Below the pieces are notes generated by a model. The model ran no database searches. It was not told the origin of the DNA and worked only from the letters and a program-made list of their open reading frames with translations. Of a DNA stretch of 64,000 nt, positions 27,810-37,157 are shown piece by piece. Position 1 is the stretch's first letter. Each line of letters opens with the position of its first letter. The stretch is from the NCBI RefSeq assembly GCF_027922365.1, contig NZ_BSFN01000017.1, positions 34,265-98,264 on the forward strand, given 5' to 3'. A program made the position numbers and the translations under genes. This stretch comes from Pseudomonas turukhanskensis (GTDB taxonomy: Bacteria; Pseudomonadota; Gammaproteobacteria; Pseudomonadales; Pseudomonadaceae).

Positions 27810-28547
27810 ATGCCAGCTCTCGCCTCATCGTCTGCCGACTTCACCGCTGTTCTGTTCGGTCTTTCCGGTTGTCTGGTCGACTTTGGCGCACGCACCTTGC
27901 CCGTAACGCTGCAACGCCTGTACCCCGAAGCTGCCAACCAGCCTTGCACCCAGTTGTCGCCGCATGCCGCCTTGAGTGCGGCCCTCGGGCGTGAACCACA
28001 CAGCAACGACCTCAGCGCCCTGCAGCAGGCCTTGCAGGAATGCGCTAACGAACACGCGCAAGCCACACCGGGCGCCTTGCATGTATTGGAAACCCTTCAG
28101 CAACAAGGCGTGCCCTGCGCCTGGCTGGATGAACTGCCGGCCAACGCCAGCAACCAGTTGGCCAGCGCCCTGCCCGGCTGGCTGCCCGGCACCGACACCA
28201 GCGCCGCCCGCCCCTGGCCAGCACCGGATGCCTGCTGGCAGTCGCTGTCGGCATTGAAGGTCAACAACCTCGAAGGATGCGTATTGATCAGCGGCGAACC
28301 GCGCTTGTTACAGGCCGGTTTGAATGCTGGCCTGTGGACCGTCGGCCTCGCCGCCTGCGGTCCGCTGTGTGGCCAGGCCCCGGCCGATTGGCAAGCCCTG
28401 CCGGCGCCGGAACGCGACCACCTGCGCGCCCAGGCTACCTTGAGCCTGTACCGCCTCGGCGTGCATTCGGTGATCGACCAACTGGCCGACCTCGGCCCCA
28501 GCCTGGCGGACCTGGTGCAACGCCGGCAGAAGGGCGAAAAGCCCTAA
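27810..28547 (+). CDS. HAD-superfamily phosphonatase-like protein lacking the catalytic aspartates
   Basis: A 245-residue protein with HAD topology (LFGLSGCLVDFGARTLP at the N-terminus, LEGCVLISGEPRLLQAGLNAGLWTVGL near the C-terminus, resembling the motif IV region of phosphonatases). HAD motif I is normally DxDxT or DxAGT; here residues 16-21 read FGLSGC, so both the nucleophile and the acid/base Asp are gone. The protein is probably not a phosphatase. Comparable to P. aeruginosa PA2803 by position and type. The start at 27810 is preferred over 27801; the spacing of a weak GGA favours it. Confidence 0.65.
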   Translation: MPALASSSADFTAVLFGLSGCLVDFGARTLPVTLQRLYPEAANQPCTQLSPHAALSAALGREPHSNDLSALQQALQECANEHAQATPGALHVLETLQQQGVPCAWLDELPANASNQLASALPGWLPGTDTSAARPWPAPDACWQSLSALKVNNLEGCVLISGEPRLLQAGLNAGLWTVGLAACGPLCGQAPADWQALPAPERDHLRAQATLSLYRLGVHSVIDQLADLGPSLADLVQRRQKGEKP

Positions 28548-28678
28548 AGCGTTACATCTTGCTGTGCGCTGAATCAGGCAAAACGGCAGGCCATGGATTA
28601 CCCTCAGCTAACCGGCACTCGAACCTTTGGCGCACGCCCAGGGTCAATGCTGTTGCCTATTACAGAGGGAGAAACACC

Positions 28679-28942
28679 ATGCCTGCCCGCGAACTGCAGC
28701 ACCAACTGGACTTACTGCGCGAGCAACTGCAAAGCCAGCCACCGGTTTCCGCCGAGCAACACGAAGAACTCGCCGCCCTGGCGCAACAAATCGAACTGCA
28801 GCTGCAACGTGAAGCCAGCGCTCCGGATACCAACCTGGTAGATGGCGTAAACCTCGCCGTGGAACGCTTTGAAGTGGAACACCCGACAATAGCCGGTACC
28901 TTGCGCAATATTGTGCAAAGCCTGGTGAGTATGGGCATCTAG
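28679..28942 (+). CDS. DUF4404 family small protein
   Basis: An 87-residue, mostly helical protein (MPARELQHQLDLLREQL... ending TIAGTLRNIVQSLVSMGI), matching what I recall of DUF4404. Function unknown. AGAGGGAG upstream of ATG fixes the start. It lies 131 bases after the HAD-like gene and has its own terminator. Confidence 0.75.
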   Translation: MPARELQHQLDLLREQLQSQPPVSAEQHEELAALAQQIELQLQREASAPDTNLVDGVNLAVERFEVEHPTIAGTLRNIVQSLVSMGI

Positions 28943-28951
28943 AAACCCGGC

Positions 28952-28988
28952 CAACAAAAAGCCCCGCCAAGTGCGGGGCTTTTTGTTG
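28952..28988. terminator. Intrinsic terminator after the DUF4404 gene
   Basis: CAACAAAAAGCCCCGC and GCGGGGCTTTTTGTTG form a long stem-loop with A and T runs on either side; also usable by queF coming from the right. Confidence 0.88.
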
Positions 28989-29055
28989 TGAAACCCATCA
29001 TTACGCGATTCGCTGGGTTTCGGCCAAGGCCTTTACCCATCCTGAGTCCACATCG

Positions 29056-29886
29056 TTACTGGCGCACCAACCGGCGATTGTCCGGTTTGATGGCCGCCAG
29101 ACTGCGGTACGGGTTGATATCCAACCCACCGCGGCGCACATATCGCGCATACACCGTGAGGCTCTCGGGCTGCAGCAACCGTTGCAGGTCGAGGAAGATA
29201 CGCTCGACGCATTGCTCATGAAAATCGGCGTGCTGGCGAAAGCTCACCAAGTACGCAAGCAGGCTCGCCGCATCCAGGGCCGGACCTTTATACGAGACCA
29301 CTACGGTGCCCCAATCCGGCTGGCCGGTCACCGGGCAGTTGGATTTCAGCAGGTGGCTTTGCAGGCTTTCTTCCACCACCCTGCTGTTGTCGCAACGCAG
29401 CAATTCCGGCTGCGGCCGCTCGTAGTTGCTGATGGCCACATCCAGCTCATCGATGCACTGGCCCGGCAAAGCACTGACGCCCTCCGCTTCCACATCCGCA
29501 AGACTGCGCACCCGTACACCAACCGTTTTACCGGCAGCCGCACTGAGGTCTTTTTCCAGCACCGCCTGCAACTCGGCCGCCGTGGCGAACACGCTCTGGT
29601 TCAGGGAGTTGAGGTATAGCTTGAAAGACTTGGACTCGATGATGTTGGGCGAGTCGGCGGGAATGGCAAATTCACCAATGGCCACCACCGGCTTGCCCGA
29701 TGGCAGCAGCCAGGACAGTTCGAAGCAGTTCCAGAAGTCCACGCCCTGATAGGGCAAGGTGTCTGCCGTCAGGCCCAGCTCGGCCCATTTTGGCGCGCGA
29801 GGAATGGGGTACAGCAAGCTCGGCGTATAGGTAGCGATGTACTCGCTGGCCTTGCCCAAGGGGGAATGTTCGACGGCGGAATGCAT
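29056..29886 (-). CDS. queF: NADPH-dependent 7-cyano-7-deazaguanine reductase
   Basis: A 276-residue long-form (YqcD/QueF type II, bimodular) enzyme reducing preQ0 to preQ1 in queuosine tRNA modification. The ESKSFKLYLNS NADPH-binding motif is at residues 84-94, catalytic Cys184 in KSNCPVTGQPDWG and Asp191 in the same motif. The start at 29886 (MHSAVEHSPLGK) is preferred over a Met ten codons earlier. Monocistronic, bounded by terminators. Confidence 0.95.
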   Translation of the reverse strand: MHSAVEHSPLGKASEYIATYTPSLLYPIPRAPKWAELGLTADTLPYQGVDFWNCFELSWLLPSGKPVVAIGEFAIPADSPNIIESKSFKLYLNSLNQSVFATAAELQAVLEKDLSAAAGKTVGVRVRSLADVEAEGVSALPGQCIDELDVAISNYERPQPELLRCDNSRVVEESLQSHLLKSNCPVTGQPDWGTVVVSYKGPALDAASLLAYLVSFRQHADFHEQCVERIFLDLQRLLQPESLTVYARYVRRGGLDINPYRSLAAIKPDNRRLVRQ

Positions 29887-29902
29887 GGCGGCGACCTGAA
29901 TG

Positions 29903-29942
29903 AAAAAACGCGGCAAGTGTATACAACTTGCCGCGTTTTTTT
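29903..29942. terminator. Intrinsic terminator of the ABC exporter operon
   Basis: ACGCGGCAAGT / ACTTGCCGCGT, 11-bp stem, A6 and T7 flanks. It sits between the ABC permease and queF, both minus strand. Confidence 0.9.
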
Positions 29943-29957
29943 AACCGATAGCCTGCC

Positions 29958-30752
29958 TTACTGACGCATGCCGCGACCGCTGACCAGCAGGCGCACGCAA
30001 GCGATGTAGAGCACGGTGGTGGCGCCGAGCATAAAGGCGATGGCAATGCTGATGCGGATATCCGACACGCCCAGAATGCCGTAGCGGAAGGCGTTGACCA
30101 TATGCAGCACCGGGTTGGCCAGCGACACGGTCTGCCAGAACGGCGGCAACAGGTTGATTGAATAGAACACCCCGCCCAGGTACGTCAGCGGCGTCAGCAC
30201 AAAGGTCGGGATGATGGAAATATCATCGAAATTGCGCGCGTAAACGGCATTGATAAAGCCGCACAGCGAGAAAATCGTCGCGGTCAGCAACACCACCAGC
30301 ACCGTGACACCCAGGTGGTGCACCTGCAATTTGGTGAAGAACAACGACAGCAAGGTGACGATAAAGCCCACCGCCAATCCGCGCAGCACGCCACCAATCA
30401 CATAGCCGATCAGAATGGTATGCGGCGACACCGGCGCCACCATCAGCTCTTCCACCGAGCGCTGGAACTTGCTGCCGAAGAAGCTCGACACCACGTTGCC
30501 GTAGGCGTTGGTAATCACCGACATCATGATCAGGCCCGGCACGATGTACTGCATGTAGGTGAAGCCACCCATGTCGCCGATCTGCCGGCCAATCAGATTG
30601 CCGAAGATGACGAAGTACAGAACCATGGTGATGGCTGGCGGAAGCAAGGTTTGCGGCCAGATCCGCATAAAGCGGCGCACTTCGCGGTAGACGATGGTCT
30701 GCAGCGCGACCCAGTTGGCCTGCAGTTCGCTGTTCAGATACTCGGGCTTCAT
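29958..30752 (-). CDS. ABC-2 type exporter permease (YadH-like)
   Basis: A 264-residue inner-membrane permease with six predicted helices. QTIVYREVRRFMRIWPQTLLPP and the ABC-2 signature region ARNFDDISIIPTFVLTPLTYLGGVFY are typical of YadH/NodJ-like permeases. Its start overlaps the stop of the ATPase gene (ATGA), so the two are made together. Exported substrate unknown. Confidence 0.88.
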   Translation of the reverse strand: MKPEYLNSELQANWVALQTIVYREVRRFMRIWPQTLLPPAITMVLYFVIFGNLIGRQIGDMGGFTYMQYIVPGLIMMSVITNAYGNVVSSFFGSKFQRSVEELMVAPVSPHTILIGYVIGGVLRGLAVGFIVTLLSLFFTKLQVHHLGVTVLVVLLTATIFSLCGFINAVYARNFDDISIIPTFVLTPLTYLGGVFYSINLLPPFWQTVSLANPVLHMVNAFRYGILGVSDIRISIAIAFMLGATTVLYIACVRLLVSGRGMRQ

Positions 30753-31681
30753 ACCGCCACCTTCGCCAGGTTCTTCTCAACCAAGGACACGAATAGCTCC
30801 TCCAGGCGATTGGTTTTATTGCGCATGCTCAGCACCTGAATGTTCTGCTCGGCCAGTTGGCGAAACAGCTCGCTGATGCCCAGGCTTTTCTCCACTTGCA
30901 CCGACAGGGTGTGATCATCGACCAACTGCACCGGGTAGCCCGGCAGGTTTGGCAGCACGGTGAGCGAGTCTTTCAGGTCGAGCAGAAAGGTTTCCACATG
31001 CAGCTTCTTCAGCAGCTTGCGCATGCTGGTGTTCTCGACGATTCGCCCGTGGTCGATGATGCCGATGTTGCGGCACAACTGCTCGGCCTCTTCCAGGTAG
31101 TGGGTCGTCAAAATGATGCTGATGCCCTGCTGGTTCAACTCGGTCAAAAAGGTCCACATCGAGCGGCGCAGTTCAATGTCCACGCCCGCAGTAGGCTCGT
31201 CGAGAATCAGTAGACGCGGCTGGTGAATCAGGGCACGGGCAATCATCAGGCGGCGCTTCATGCCGCCGGAGAGTTCGCGTGAAGCGGAGTTGCGTTTGTC
31301 CCACAGGCCCAGTTGCGTGAGGTATTGCTCGGCGCGCTCTTTGGCGATGCGCATCGGTATGCCGTAGTAACCCGCCTGGGTCACGACGATGTCGAAGACT
31401 TTTTCAAACTGGTTGAAGTTGAATTCCTGCGGCACCACGCCCAGGCAGCGCTTGAGCTGCGACGGCTCGCGGTCCAGATCATGGCCAAACACGTTCACCG
31501 TGCCGCTGGACTTGGTCACCAACGTAGACAGGATGCCGATGGTGGTGGATTTGCCGGCGCCGTTGGGGCCGAGCAAGGCGAAGAAGTCGCCCTCGGCTAC
31601 ATCCAGATCGATGCCGTGCAGTGCTTGAAAGCCGTTGCCGTACGTCTTGGTCAGGCCACGGATAGACAGGGCAGAACTCAT
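30749..31681 (-). CDS. ABC exporter ATP-binding protein (YadG-like)
   Basis: A 310-residue ATPase with Walker A GPNGAGKST, Q-loop VVPQEFNF, signature LSGGMKRR, Walker B RLLILDEPTAG and switch His in TTHYLEE. The C-terminal extension after about residue 220 is typical of YadG/NodI-type proteins. First gene of the pair with the permease. Confidence 0.92.
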   Translation of the reverse strand: MSSALSIRGLTKTYGNGFQALHGIDLDVAEGDFFALLGPNGAGKSTTIGILSTLVTKSSGTVNVFGHDLDREPSQLKRCLGVVPQEFNFNQFEKVFDIVVTQAGYYGIPMRIAKERAEQYLTQLGLWDKRNSASRELSGGMKRRLMIARALIHQPRLLILDEPTAGVDIELRRSMWTFLTELNQQGISIILTTHYLEEAEQLCRNIGIIDHGRIVENTSMRKLLKKLHVETFLLDLKDSLTVLPNLPGYPVQLVDDHTLSVQVEKSLGISELFRQLAEQNIQVLSMRNKTNRLEELFVSLVEKNLAKVAV

Positions 31682-31803
31682 AGGAAATACACACTTGTAT
31701 AAGAAGAATTGGAGCGGAAATAACGCAGCTGCTCACTTCAAGCCGCGCAGTTTAGCGCCAGAACGGTAGGCCGCTAAACAGTTTCCCGGCTGGTTTTTTA
31801 TGG

Positions 31804-32424
31804 TCAGGTCAACGCCGTCATCACCGCAGTCTGAAAGGCCGGCCGTGCTTTAAGGCGCTCGTACCAGGCAAGCAGGTTCGGTTGCTCCGGCCGTTCGATG
31901 GGCATTTCGAACCAGGCATAGATAAAGCAGCCTAGCGGAATATCGCCCATGCCGAAGGTGGCACCGCAGAGATAAGGCTGCTCGGCCAGCACCTGCTCGG
32001 GCATCGCCAACAGTTCGCCACAGCGTTTCAACGCGGCCGCGATTACCTCAGGGTTACGCTGCTCGACCGGCGTTCGCAACGTGCCCCAGAACAGATCGCG
32101 AAACGGCATGGCGAAGTTGGAGCTGGTCCAGTCCATCCACTTATCTGCCTGCGCACGCTCGCCAGGGTCTTGCGCATACAGCACGCCGTCGGCGTACTTG
32201 GCCGCCAGGTAGCGCACGATGGCATTGGACTCCCACAGCACCAGGCCGTCGTCCTCGATTACCGGTACTAAACCATTGGGGTTCATCGCGCGATACTGGG
32301 GATCGTTAACCACCCCGAAGGCACCGCCCGCATCGTGCCGCTGATAGGGCACTGCCACTTCTTCGGCCGCCCACAATGCCTTGCGCACGTTGGTGGAATT
32401 CTTGCGTCCCCAAATCGTCAGCAT
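31804..32424 (-). CDS. Glutathione S-transferase family protein
   Basis: A 206-residue GST. The N-terminal thioredoxin-like domain shows GRKNSTNVRKALWAAEE and the glutathione-contacting NPNGLVPVIEDDG...LWESNAIVRYLA; the C-terminal helical domain has the conserved GATFGMGDIPLGCFIYAW. Detoxification or redox role inferred. Single gene. Confidence 0.9.
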   Translation of the reverse strand: MLTIWGRKNSTNVRKALWAAEEVAVPYQRHDAGGAFGVVNDPQYRAMNPNGLVPVIEDDGLVLWESNAIVRYLAAKYADGVLYAQDPGERAQADKWMDWTSSNFAMPFRDLFWGTLRTPVEQRNPEVIAAALKRCGELLAMPEQVLAEQPYLCGATFGMGDIPLGCFIYAWFEMPIERPEQPNLLAWYERLKARPAFQTAVMTALT

Positions 32425-32540
32425 CCGCTTGTTTCCTTCTATGTCAGAAATTTCCGCACAGGCATCCTACCTGCCTGAGCCGAAGAAAACAGACGTGGAA
32501 ATTGATGTTGGCTATCAAGGCGCTTTATGGTTTGCGCCCC

Positions 32541-33197
32541 TCAGCCGGCGACTTCCTTGTGCATATCACCCATCACCAGCGGCGCATCGTCAGCAAAAAG
32601 ATGGGGATAGCAACGCTGCAAATGGTCGAAAAACAGTTGCTCCGGCAGGTCCGCGAATTGGCCATGATCGACCAGATACTCCATATGCCGCTGGCCGGCC
32701 TCGTTGTACGGCTGGAAGACGCTGTCAGTTAAGCCATCGAACTCAAGCGGCGCTACCTTGAACAGCTGGCACAGCGTCAGGTTGAACGCCGGCGTGGCTT
32801 TCACCCAACGCCCTTCCAAAAACAGCTCGGTGTAACCGTGCATGGCAAACACCTCACTGCGCAGCGCTTCGAGCAGGCGCGGCGTGGACAAGTGATTACG
32901 TACATCCGCCAGGCCAATGCGTGAAGGAATGCCGCAGTGCCGGGCACAGGCGGCCAGCAGGGTGGCTTTCGGCACGCAGTAGCTTTCTCCGGCCACCAAC
33001 GCAGCGCTGCCTTTGAGGCTGTCGGGGTCGCGACTGAAGCTGTAAGGGTTGTAGCGAATACCGTCACGCACGGCGTAGTAAAGACTGACCGCCTGGTCAC
33101 GCAGCACGGGGCTTTGGCCGCGATTATGTTCTGCGAACTCAACTACGAGGGGGTGGTCACTATCAATGAAGCGGCCGGGGGCAAGGTACTCGCGCAT
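32541..33197 (-). CDS. Transglutaminase-like domain protein
   Basis: A 218-residue protein with the transglutaminase/cysteine-protease fold. The nucleophile is Cys74 in GESYCVPKATLLAACARHCGIPSRIG, and His120 lies in MHGYTELFLEGRWVK. The third member is normally Asp in a VDPT-like motif; here the stretch reads WVKATPAFN, so it is unusual or shifted. AGGAGA upstream sets the start at 33197. Substrate unknown; divergent from fadE. Confidence 0.82.
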   Translation of the reverse strand: MREYLAPGRFIDSDHPLVVEFAEHNRGQSPVLRDQAVSLYYAVRDGIRYNPYSFSRDPDSLKGSAALVAGESYCVPKATLLAACARHCGIPSRIGLADVRNHLSTPRLLEALRSEVFAMHGYTELFLEGRWVKATPAFNLTLCQLFKVAPLEFDGLTDSVFQPYNEAGQRHMEYLVDHGQFADLPEQLFFDHLQRCYPHLFADDAPLVMGDMHKEVAG

Positions 33198-33356
33198 GGG
33201 GCTCTCCTGAGGGCTACCGGGTGGTGCCAGGCTCAGTCTAACGACCCCCAATCGACCGCGCTCACGACGATCAGGCCAAGCTCGGCGCTCTTCTCGCCAG
33301 CCCTACTACGCTTAGCGCAGTTGGCTTCCGGCCTGCCGTCTCATGGAGGATTTTGC

Positions 33357-35804
33357 ATGCTCGCTGTCTGGTTACTGGTTTTAGTTGTGGGCGTAGCGGT
33401 ACTGGCCCACCGTCGCGTCTCTCCCCTGCCCGCCCTCGGTATTACCGCTGTTTTCCTGGTGGTGATGGGCATCTATAGCCACGCACCCACGTGGCTGATG
33501 GCCATTCTCTGGCTGCTGGTGATCGCCATTACCGTACCGCTGGTACTGCCGGAACTGCGCCGCAAGCTCTTCACCGCGCCGCTGTTTGCCTGGTTCCAGA
33601 AAGTACTGCCGCCAATGTCGGAAACCGAGAAAGATGCAATTGAAGCCGGTACCGTCTGGTGGGACGGCCATCTGTTCAGCGGGCGCCCGGACTGGGACAC
33701 CTTGCTCGCCTACCCTAAGGCGCAGCTCACCGAAGAAGAGCAGGCCTTTATTGACGGCCCGACGGAAGAGCTCTGCGCCATGGTCACCGATTGGGACATC
33801 GGTCAGCAGATGGACCTGCCCGAAAAAGCCTGGCAGCACATCAAAGAACACGGCTTTTTTGCCCTGATCATTCCCAAGGAATACGGCGGAAAAGGCTTCT
33901 CGGCTTACGCGCACTCGCAAGTGGCGATGAAACTGGCCACCCGCAGCGGCGACCTGGCCTCCACCGTAATGGTGCCCAACTCACTCGGCCCGGCCGAGCT
34001 GCTGCTGCACTACGGCACCGACGAACAGCGCCAACACTATCTGCCGCGCCTGGCGCGCGGTGATGACATCCCCTGCTTCGCTCTCACTGGCCCGCTGGCC
34101 GGTTCCGACGCCGGCGCCATGCCCGACGTGGGCATCATCTGCAAAGGTGAGTGGGAAGGAAAAGAAGTGCTCGGTCTGCGCCTGACCTGGGAAAAGCGTT
34201 ATATCACCCTCGGTCCCGTCGCCACCCTGCTCGGCCTGGCGTTCAAAGCCTACGACCCGGATCACCTGCTGGGTGAGGAGGAAGACCTGGGCATCAGTCT
34301 GGCGCTGATTCCGACTGACACCCCCGGGGTGGAAATCGGCCGTCGCCACCTGCCGCTGGGCGCCGCATTTATGAACGGCCCCAACTCCGGCAAGGACGTG
34401 TTCGTGCCACTGGACTTCCTGATTGGCGGACAGCCCATGCTCGGCAAGGGCTGGATGATGCTGATGAACTGCCTCTCGGTAGGTCGTTCCATTTCGCTGC
34501 CCGCCGTCGGCACTGGCGCCGCCAAGTACACCAGCCTGGTCACCGGCCAATACAGCCAGGTGCGTGAACAATTCAATGTGCCGCTCTCGGCCTTTGAAGG
34601 CATTCAGGAAGCGCTGGCCCGCATCGGCGGCAACGCCTGGATGATGGACGCCGCGCGCATTCTGACGGCAAACGCGGTCGACCTTGGGGAAAAACCCTCG
34701 GTGTTGTCGGCGATTCTCAAGTACCACCTCACCGAACGTGGGCGCGAGTGCATCAGCCACGCCATGGATGTGCACGGTGGCAAGGGCATCATCATGGGCC
34801 CCAACAACTACCTGGGCCGCTCGTGGCAAGGTGCACCTATCTTTATCACCGTGGAAGGCGCGAACATTCTGTCGCGCAACCTGATGATCTTTGGTCAGGG
34901 CGCCATTCGCTGCCACCCCTATGTATTGAAGGAAATGGCCCTGGCCGGCCGCGAAGACCGCGACCGTGCCCTGGTGGAGTTCGATGAACTGCTGATGCAG
35001 CACATTGGTTTTGCCATCAGCAACGCCGCCAGCAGCCTGGTTCTGAGTCTCACTTTCGGCAAAATCGGCAGCGTGCCTGGCGACAACTTCAGTCAGCCGT
35101 ACTTCCGCGCCCTGAACCGTCTGGCCGCCGCGTTCGCCATGCTGGCCGACTTCAGCATGATGCTGCTGGGCGGCGAGTTGAAGCGCCGTGAACGCCTGTC
35201 GGCTCGTCTGGGCGATGTGCTCAGCAACCTGTATCTGGCTTCCGCTGCGCTCAAGCGCTACCACGAACTGGACTACCCAGAGCATTTGCGCCCGTCTGTG
35301 GCCTGGGCCCTGGAAGAAAGCCTGGGCAAAGCCGAAGACGCGCTGGCTGCCCTGCTGGAAAACTTCCCCAACCGGTTCTTTGGCTGTGTGTTGAGCCTGC
35401 TGGTGTTTCCGTTTGGCCGCCGCCACAAGGGCCCATCCGATGCGTTGGACGCCGAAATCGCCGGCATCATCGGTCGCCCGGCTGGTGACCCGGCGTTGGA
35501 GGCAGTGCTCGCCGGCTGCTACCGCCCGCAAGACCCAACCGATGCCGTCGGCGCGCTGCAACATGCGGTGAGCCTACTGGGCGCGAGCCACGGCCTGTCG
35601 AAAAAGCTGCATATGGCGGTGAAAGACGGCCGCTTGACCCCAAAACCGGGGGAAAGCCTAATCGACGCCGCTCTCGCCGCCGGCGTGCTGCAAGCCGAGG
35701 AAGCGCAGAACCTGCGCGATGCCGAGGCAGCGCGACGCCGCGTAATTGATGTGGACGACTACGCCAAGGAGGAGCTGCTGCTGACGCCCGGTCAGATCCG
35801 CTAA
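33357..35804 (+). CDS. fadE: Acyl-CoA dehydrogenase FadE (long form)
   Basis: An 815-residue acyl-CoA dehydrogenase, the length of E. coli FadE, performing the first step of fatty acid beta-oxidation. Two N-terminal membrane helices (residues 1-20 and 25-65), then the dehydrogenase N-domain (KEYGGKGFSAYAHSQVAMKLATRSGDLA), the FAD/substrate region CFALTGPLAGSDAGA, and RECISHAMDVHGGKGI. The C-terminal 250 residues are the DUF1974-like extension. GGAGGA precedes the start. Synteny with the PA2815 region. Confidence 0.93.
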   Translation: MLAVWLLVLVVGVAVLAHRRVSPLPALGITAVFLVVMGIYSHAPTWLMAILWLLVIAITVPLVLPELRRKLFTAPLFAWFQKVLPPMSETEKDAIEAGTVWWDGHLFSGRPDWDTLLAYPKAQLTEEEQAFIDGPTEELCAMVTDWDIGQQMDLPEKAWQHIKEHGFFALIIPKEYGGKGFSAYAHSQVAMKLATRSGDLASTVMVPNSLGPAELLLHYGTDEQRQHYLPRLARGDDIPCFALTGPLAGSDAGAMPDVGIICKGEWEGKEVLGLRLTWEKRYITLGPVATLLGLAFKAYDPDHLLGEEEDLGISLALIPTDTPGVEIGRRHLPLGAAFMNGPNSGKDVFVPLDFLIGGQPMLGKGWMMLMNCLSVGRSISLPAVGTGAAKYTSLVTGQYSQVREQFNVPLSAFEGIQEALARIGGNAWMMDAARILTANAVDLGEKPSVLSAILKYHLTERGRECISHAMDVHGGKGIIMGPNNYLGRSWQGAPIFITVEGANILSRNLMIFGQGAIRCHPYVLKEMALAGREDRDRALVEFDELLMQHIGFAISNAASSLVLSLTFGKIGSVPGDNFSQPYFRALNRLAAAFAMLADFSMMLLGGELKRRERLSARLGDVLSNLYLASAALKRYHELDYPEHLRPSVAWALEESLGKAEDALAALLENFPNRFFGCVLSLLVFPFGRRHKGPSDALDAEIAGIIGRPAGDPALEAVLAGCYRPQDPTDAVGALQHAVSLLGASHGLSKKLHMAVKDGRLTPKPGESLIDAALAAGVLQAEEAQNLRDAEAARRRVIDVDDYAKEELLLTPGQIR

Positions 35805-35824
35805 TTCAGGCAGTGTGACGACAG

Positions 35825-35861
35825 CGGGCGCGAGGGCCTTTATACTTCGCGCCCGTTTTTG
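35825..35861 (+). terminator. Intrinsic terminator after fadE
   Basis: Nine-bp stem CGGGCGCGA / TCGCGCCCG, then five Ts. Confidence 0.85.
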
Positions 35862-35878
35862 TTCCTGAGGAACCGCCC

Positions 35879-36289
35879 ATGTCCAGCCCCTACCTCGATC
35901 ACCATCTGGCTTTGCTGGCGCACCTGCGCAGCATTCTGGTCGCGCTGGGCGAAGCCGAGCAGGTGCCGGAGGAAAGCCATGCGCTGTTTCTCGAACGCTT
36001 CGACGAGTTGCTCACCTTGCTCCCGCAAGAACCCGAGCAAAGCCTGTACCTGGGCCAGGACCTGATGTGCCAGGTGATCCACCGCTACCCGCAAATCGCC
36101 CACCTGGTGCCGCGCGACTTGCTGTGGTTCTTCGGTGGCGACTGCCTGCACTTTATGCCCGACGAAGAAATCACCCTTTTCCAGGCCCTCGACGAACGCC
36201 GTTATGAAGCCGAACAGAACGACGAACCGTTCGATTGGGAGCGCGAGAAACAATTCCTCGCCATCCCGCAGGAAAGCGCCAAGCACTAA
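35879..36289 (+). CDS. PA2817-like conserved hypothetical protein
   Basis: A 136-residue acidic cytosolic protein (SSPYLDHHLALLAHLRSILVALG; DLLWFFGGDCLHFMPDEEI). It matches the PA2817 family as I remember it, and stands in the same place between fadE and the tRNA cluster as in P. aeruginosa. Function unknown. Confidence 0.75.
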   Translation: MSSPYLDHHLALLAHLRSILVALGEAEQVPEESHALFLERFDELLTLLPQEPEQSLYLGQDLMCQVIHRYPQIAHLVPRDLLWFFGGDCLHFMPDEEITLFQALDERRYEAEQNDEPFDWEREKQFLAIPQESAKH

Positions 36290-36301
36290 ATCGCTCTTGC
36301 A

Positions 36302-36342
36302 CAAAAAAACCCGCTCGGCGTTCAGGCCAAGCGGGCTTTTTT
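36302..36342. terminator. Terminator of the PA2817-like gene
   Basis: CCCGCTCGGC pairs with GGCCAAGCGGG (one mismatch), flanked by A7 and T6. Confidence 0.82.
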
Positions 36343-36364
36343 GTGGGCGGCGCTTTTTTCCGCA

Positions 36365-36402
36365 CAAACAAAAACGCCGCTCAAGTGAGCGGCGTTTTTG
36401 TT
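36365..36402 (-). terminator. Terminator of the tRNA operon
   Basis: ACGCCGCTCA / TGAGCGGCGT stem with A and T runs on both sides, directly downstream of the minus-strand tRNA-Gly. Confidence 0.85.
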
Positions 36403-36406
36403 TACT

Positions 36407-36482
<76 letters not shown>

Positions 36483-36501
36483 AATGCATCTACAACTTGA
36501 A

Positions 36502-36577
36502 TGGCGTCCCCTAGGGGACTCGAACCCCTGTTACCGCCGTGAAAGGGCGGTGTCCTAGGCCACTAGACGAAGGGGAC
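36502..36577 (-). tRNA. tRNA-Glu (anticodon TTC)
   Basis: A 76-nt tRNA with encoded CCA. Acceptor GTCCCCT pairs with AGGGGAC; anticodon loop CTTTCAC gives TTC (complement of GAA at 36541-36543); T-arm AGGGGTTCGAACCCCT. It lies between tRNA-Gly and the attachment-site repeat. Confidence 0.97.
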
Positions 36578-36622
36578 ATCAACCTTTTTACCAGCAACGC
36601 TTTACAGCACTGCCTTTGAATT

Positions 36623-36641
36623 TGGAGCGGGAAACGAGACT
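36623..36641 (-). repeat. ICE attachment-site repeat (3' end of tRNA-Gly)
   Basis: TGGAGCGGGAAACGAGACT is identical to the last 19 nt (including CCA) of tRNA-Gly at 36407-36425, but no tRNA body follows on its right. In P. aeruginosa the array is Gly-Glu-Gly, so this is the 3' end of the third tRNA-Gly left behind when the element inserted; the restored full gene should lie beyond the right edge next to the integrase. The 18-nt core equals the ICEclc/PAGI-2 attachment sequence as I recall it. Confidence 0.88.
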
Positions 36642-37157
36642 AGAACCAAGCCTCTAACCTTTTGATTTAAAAAGATTTTCCGCAACCACTGCCTTAGCAG
36701 CGGACGCAATTATGGACTTGTTTGGACGGCCAGGCAACCCCCAGGTCAATTTTTCTTCCAAGGTGCGCTGGAGATGACCACCAACATCCAGGTGCCCGGC
36801 TCCCCCCTCATGGCTTAAGCCCAAGGACGTAAGACGCCGACTGCGGCTTCAGTTCCGCCTCCCCAACAGCCCTTTGCTCTCCCCGCCACACGATCACGCC
36901 ATGACCAGCAAGTCAAAGATGCGGCGTACTTCTCAATTTCTCCAGATAGCATGGCCCGTGTAGAGGGGGAAATTGACATCGGCAGTAAACTTCGATGTCT
37001 GGTTCAGTCGCTATCAGCGATCAGGCAAGGGCCAGCAATCACCAAGAAAATTCGATGAGCGATCTTCAAATGATGGACTCTCCAGTCCGTGCTCGAGACT
37101 AAATGACGGCGTTCCGTCCCTATGGAGCAAATCGCAACACAGCAAGGAGGCTGTTTT
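36642..37157. other. Gene-free left end of the ICE
   Basis: About 516 bases with only short, unconvincing frames. It is less GC-rich than the neighbouring chromosome. It includes the ribosome binding site AAGGAGG (37144-37150) of the LysR gene. A frame starting at 36712 gives 21 residues only and has no support. Confidence 0.6.

Noticed and set aside
33981..35564. Long minus-strand frame across fadE
   Set aside because: Antisense shadow of fadE with low-complexity composition and no ribosome site.
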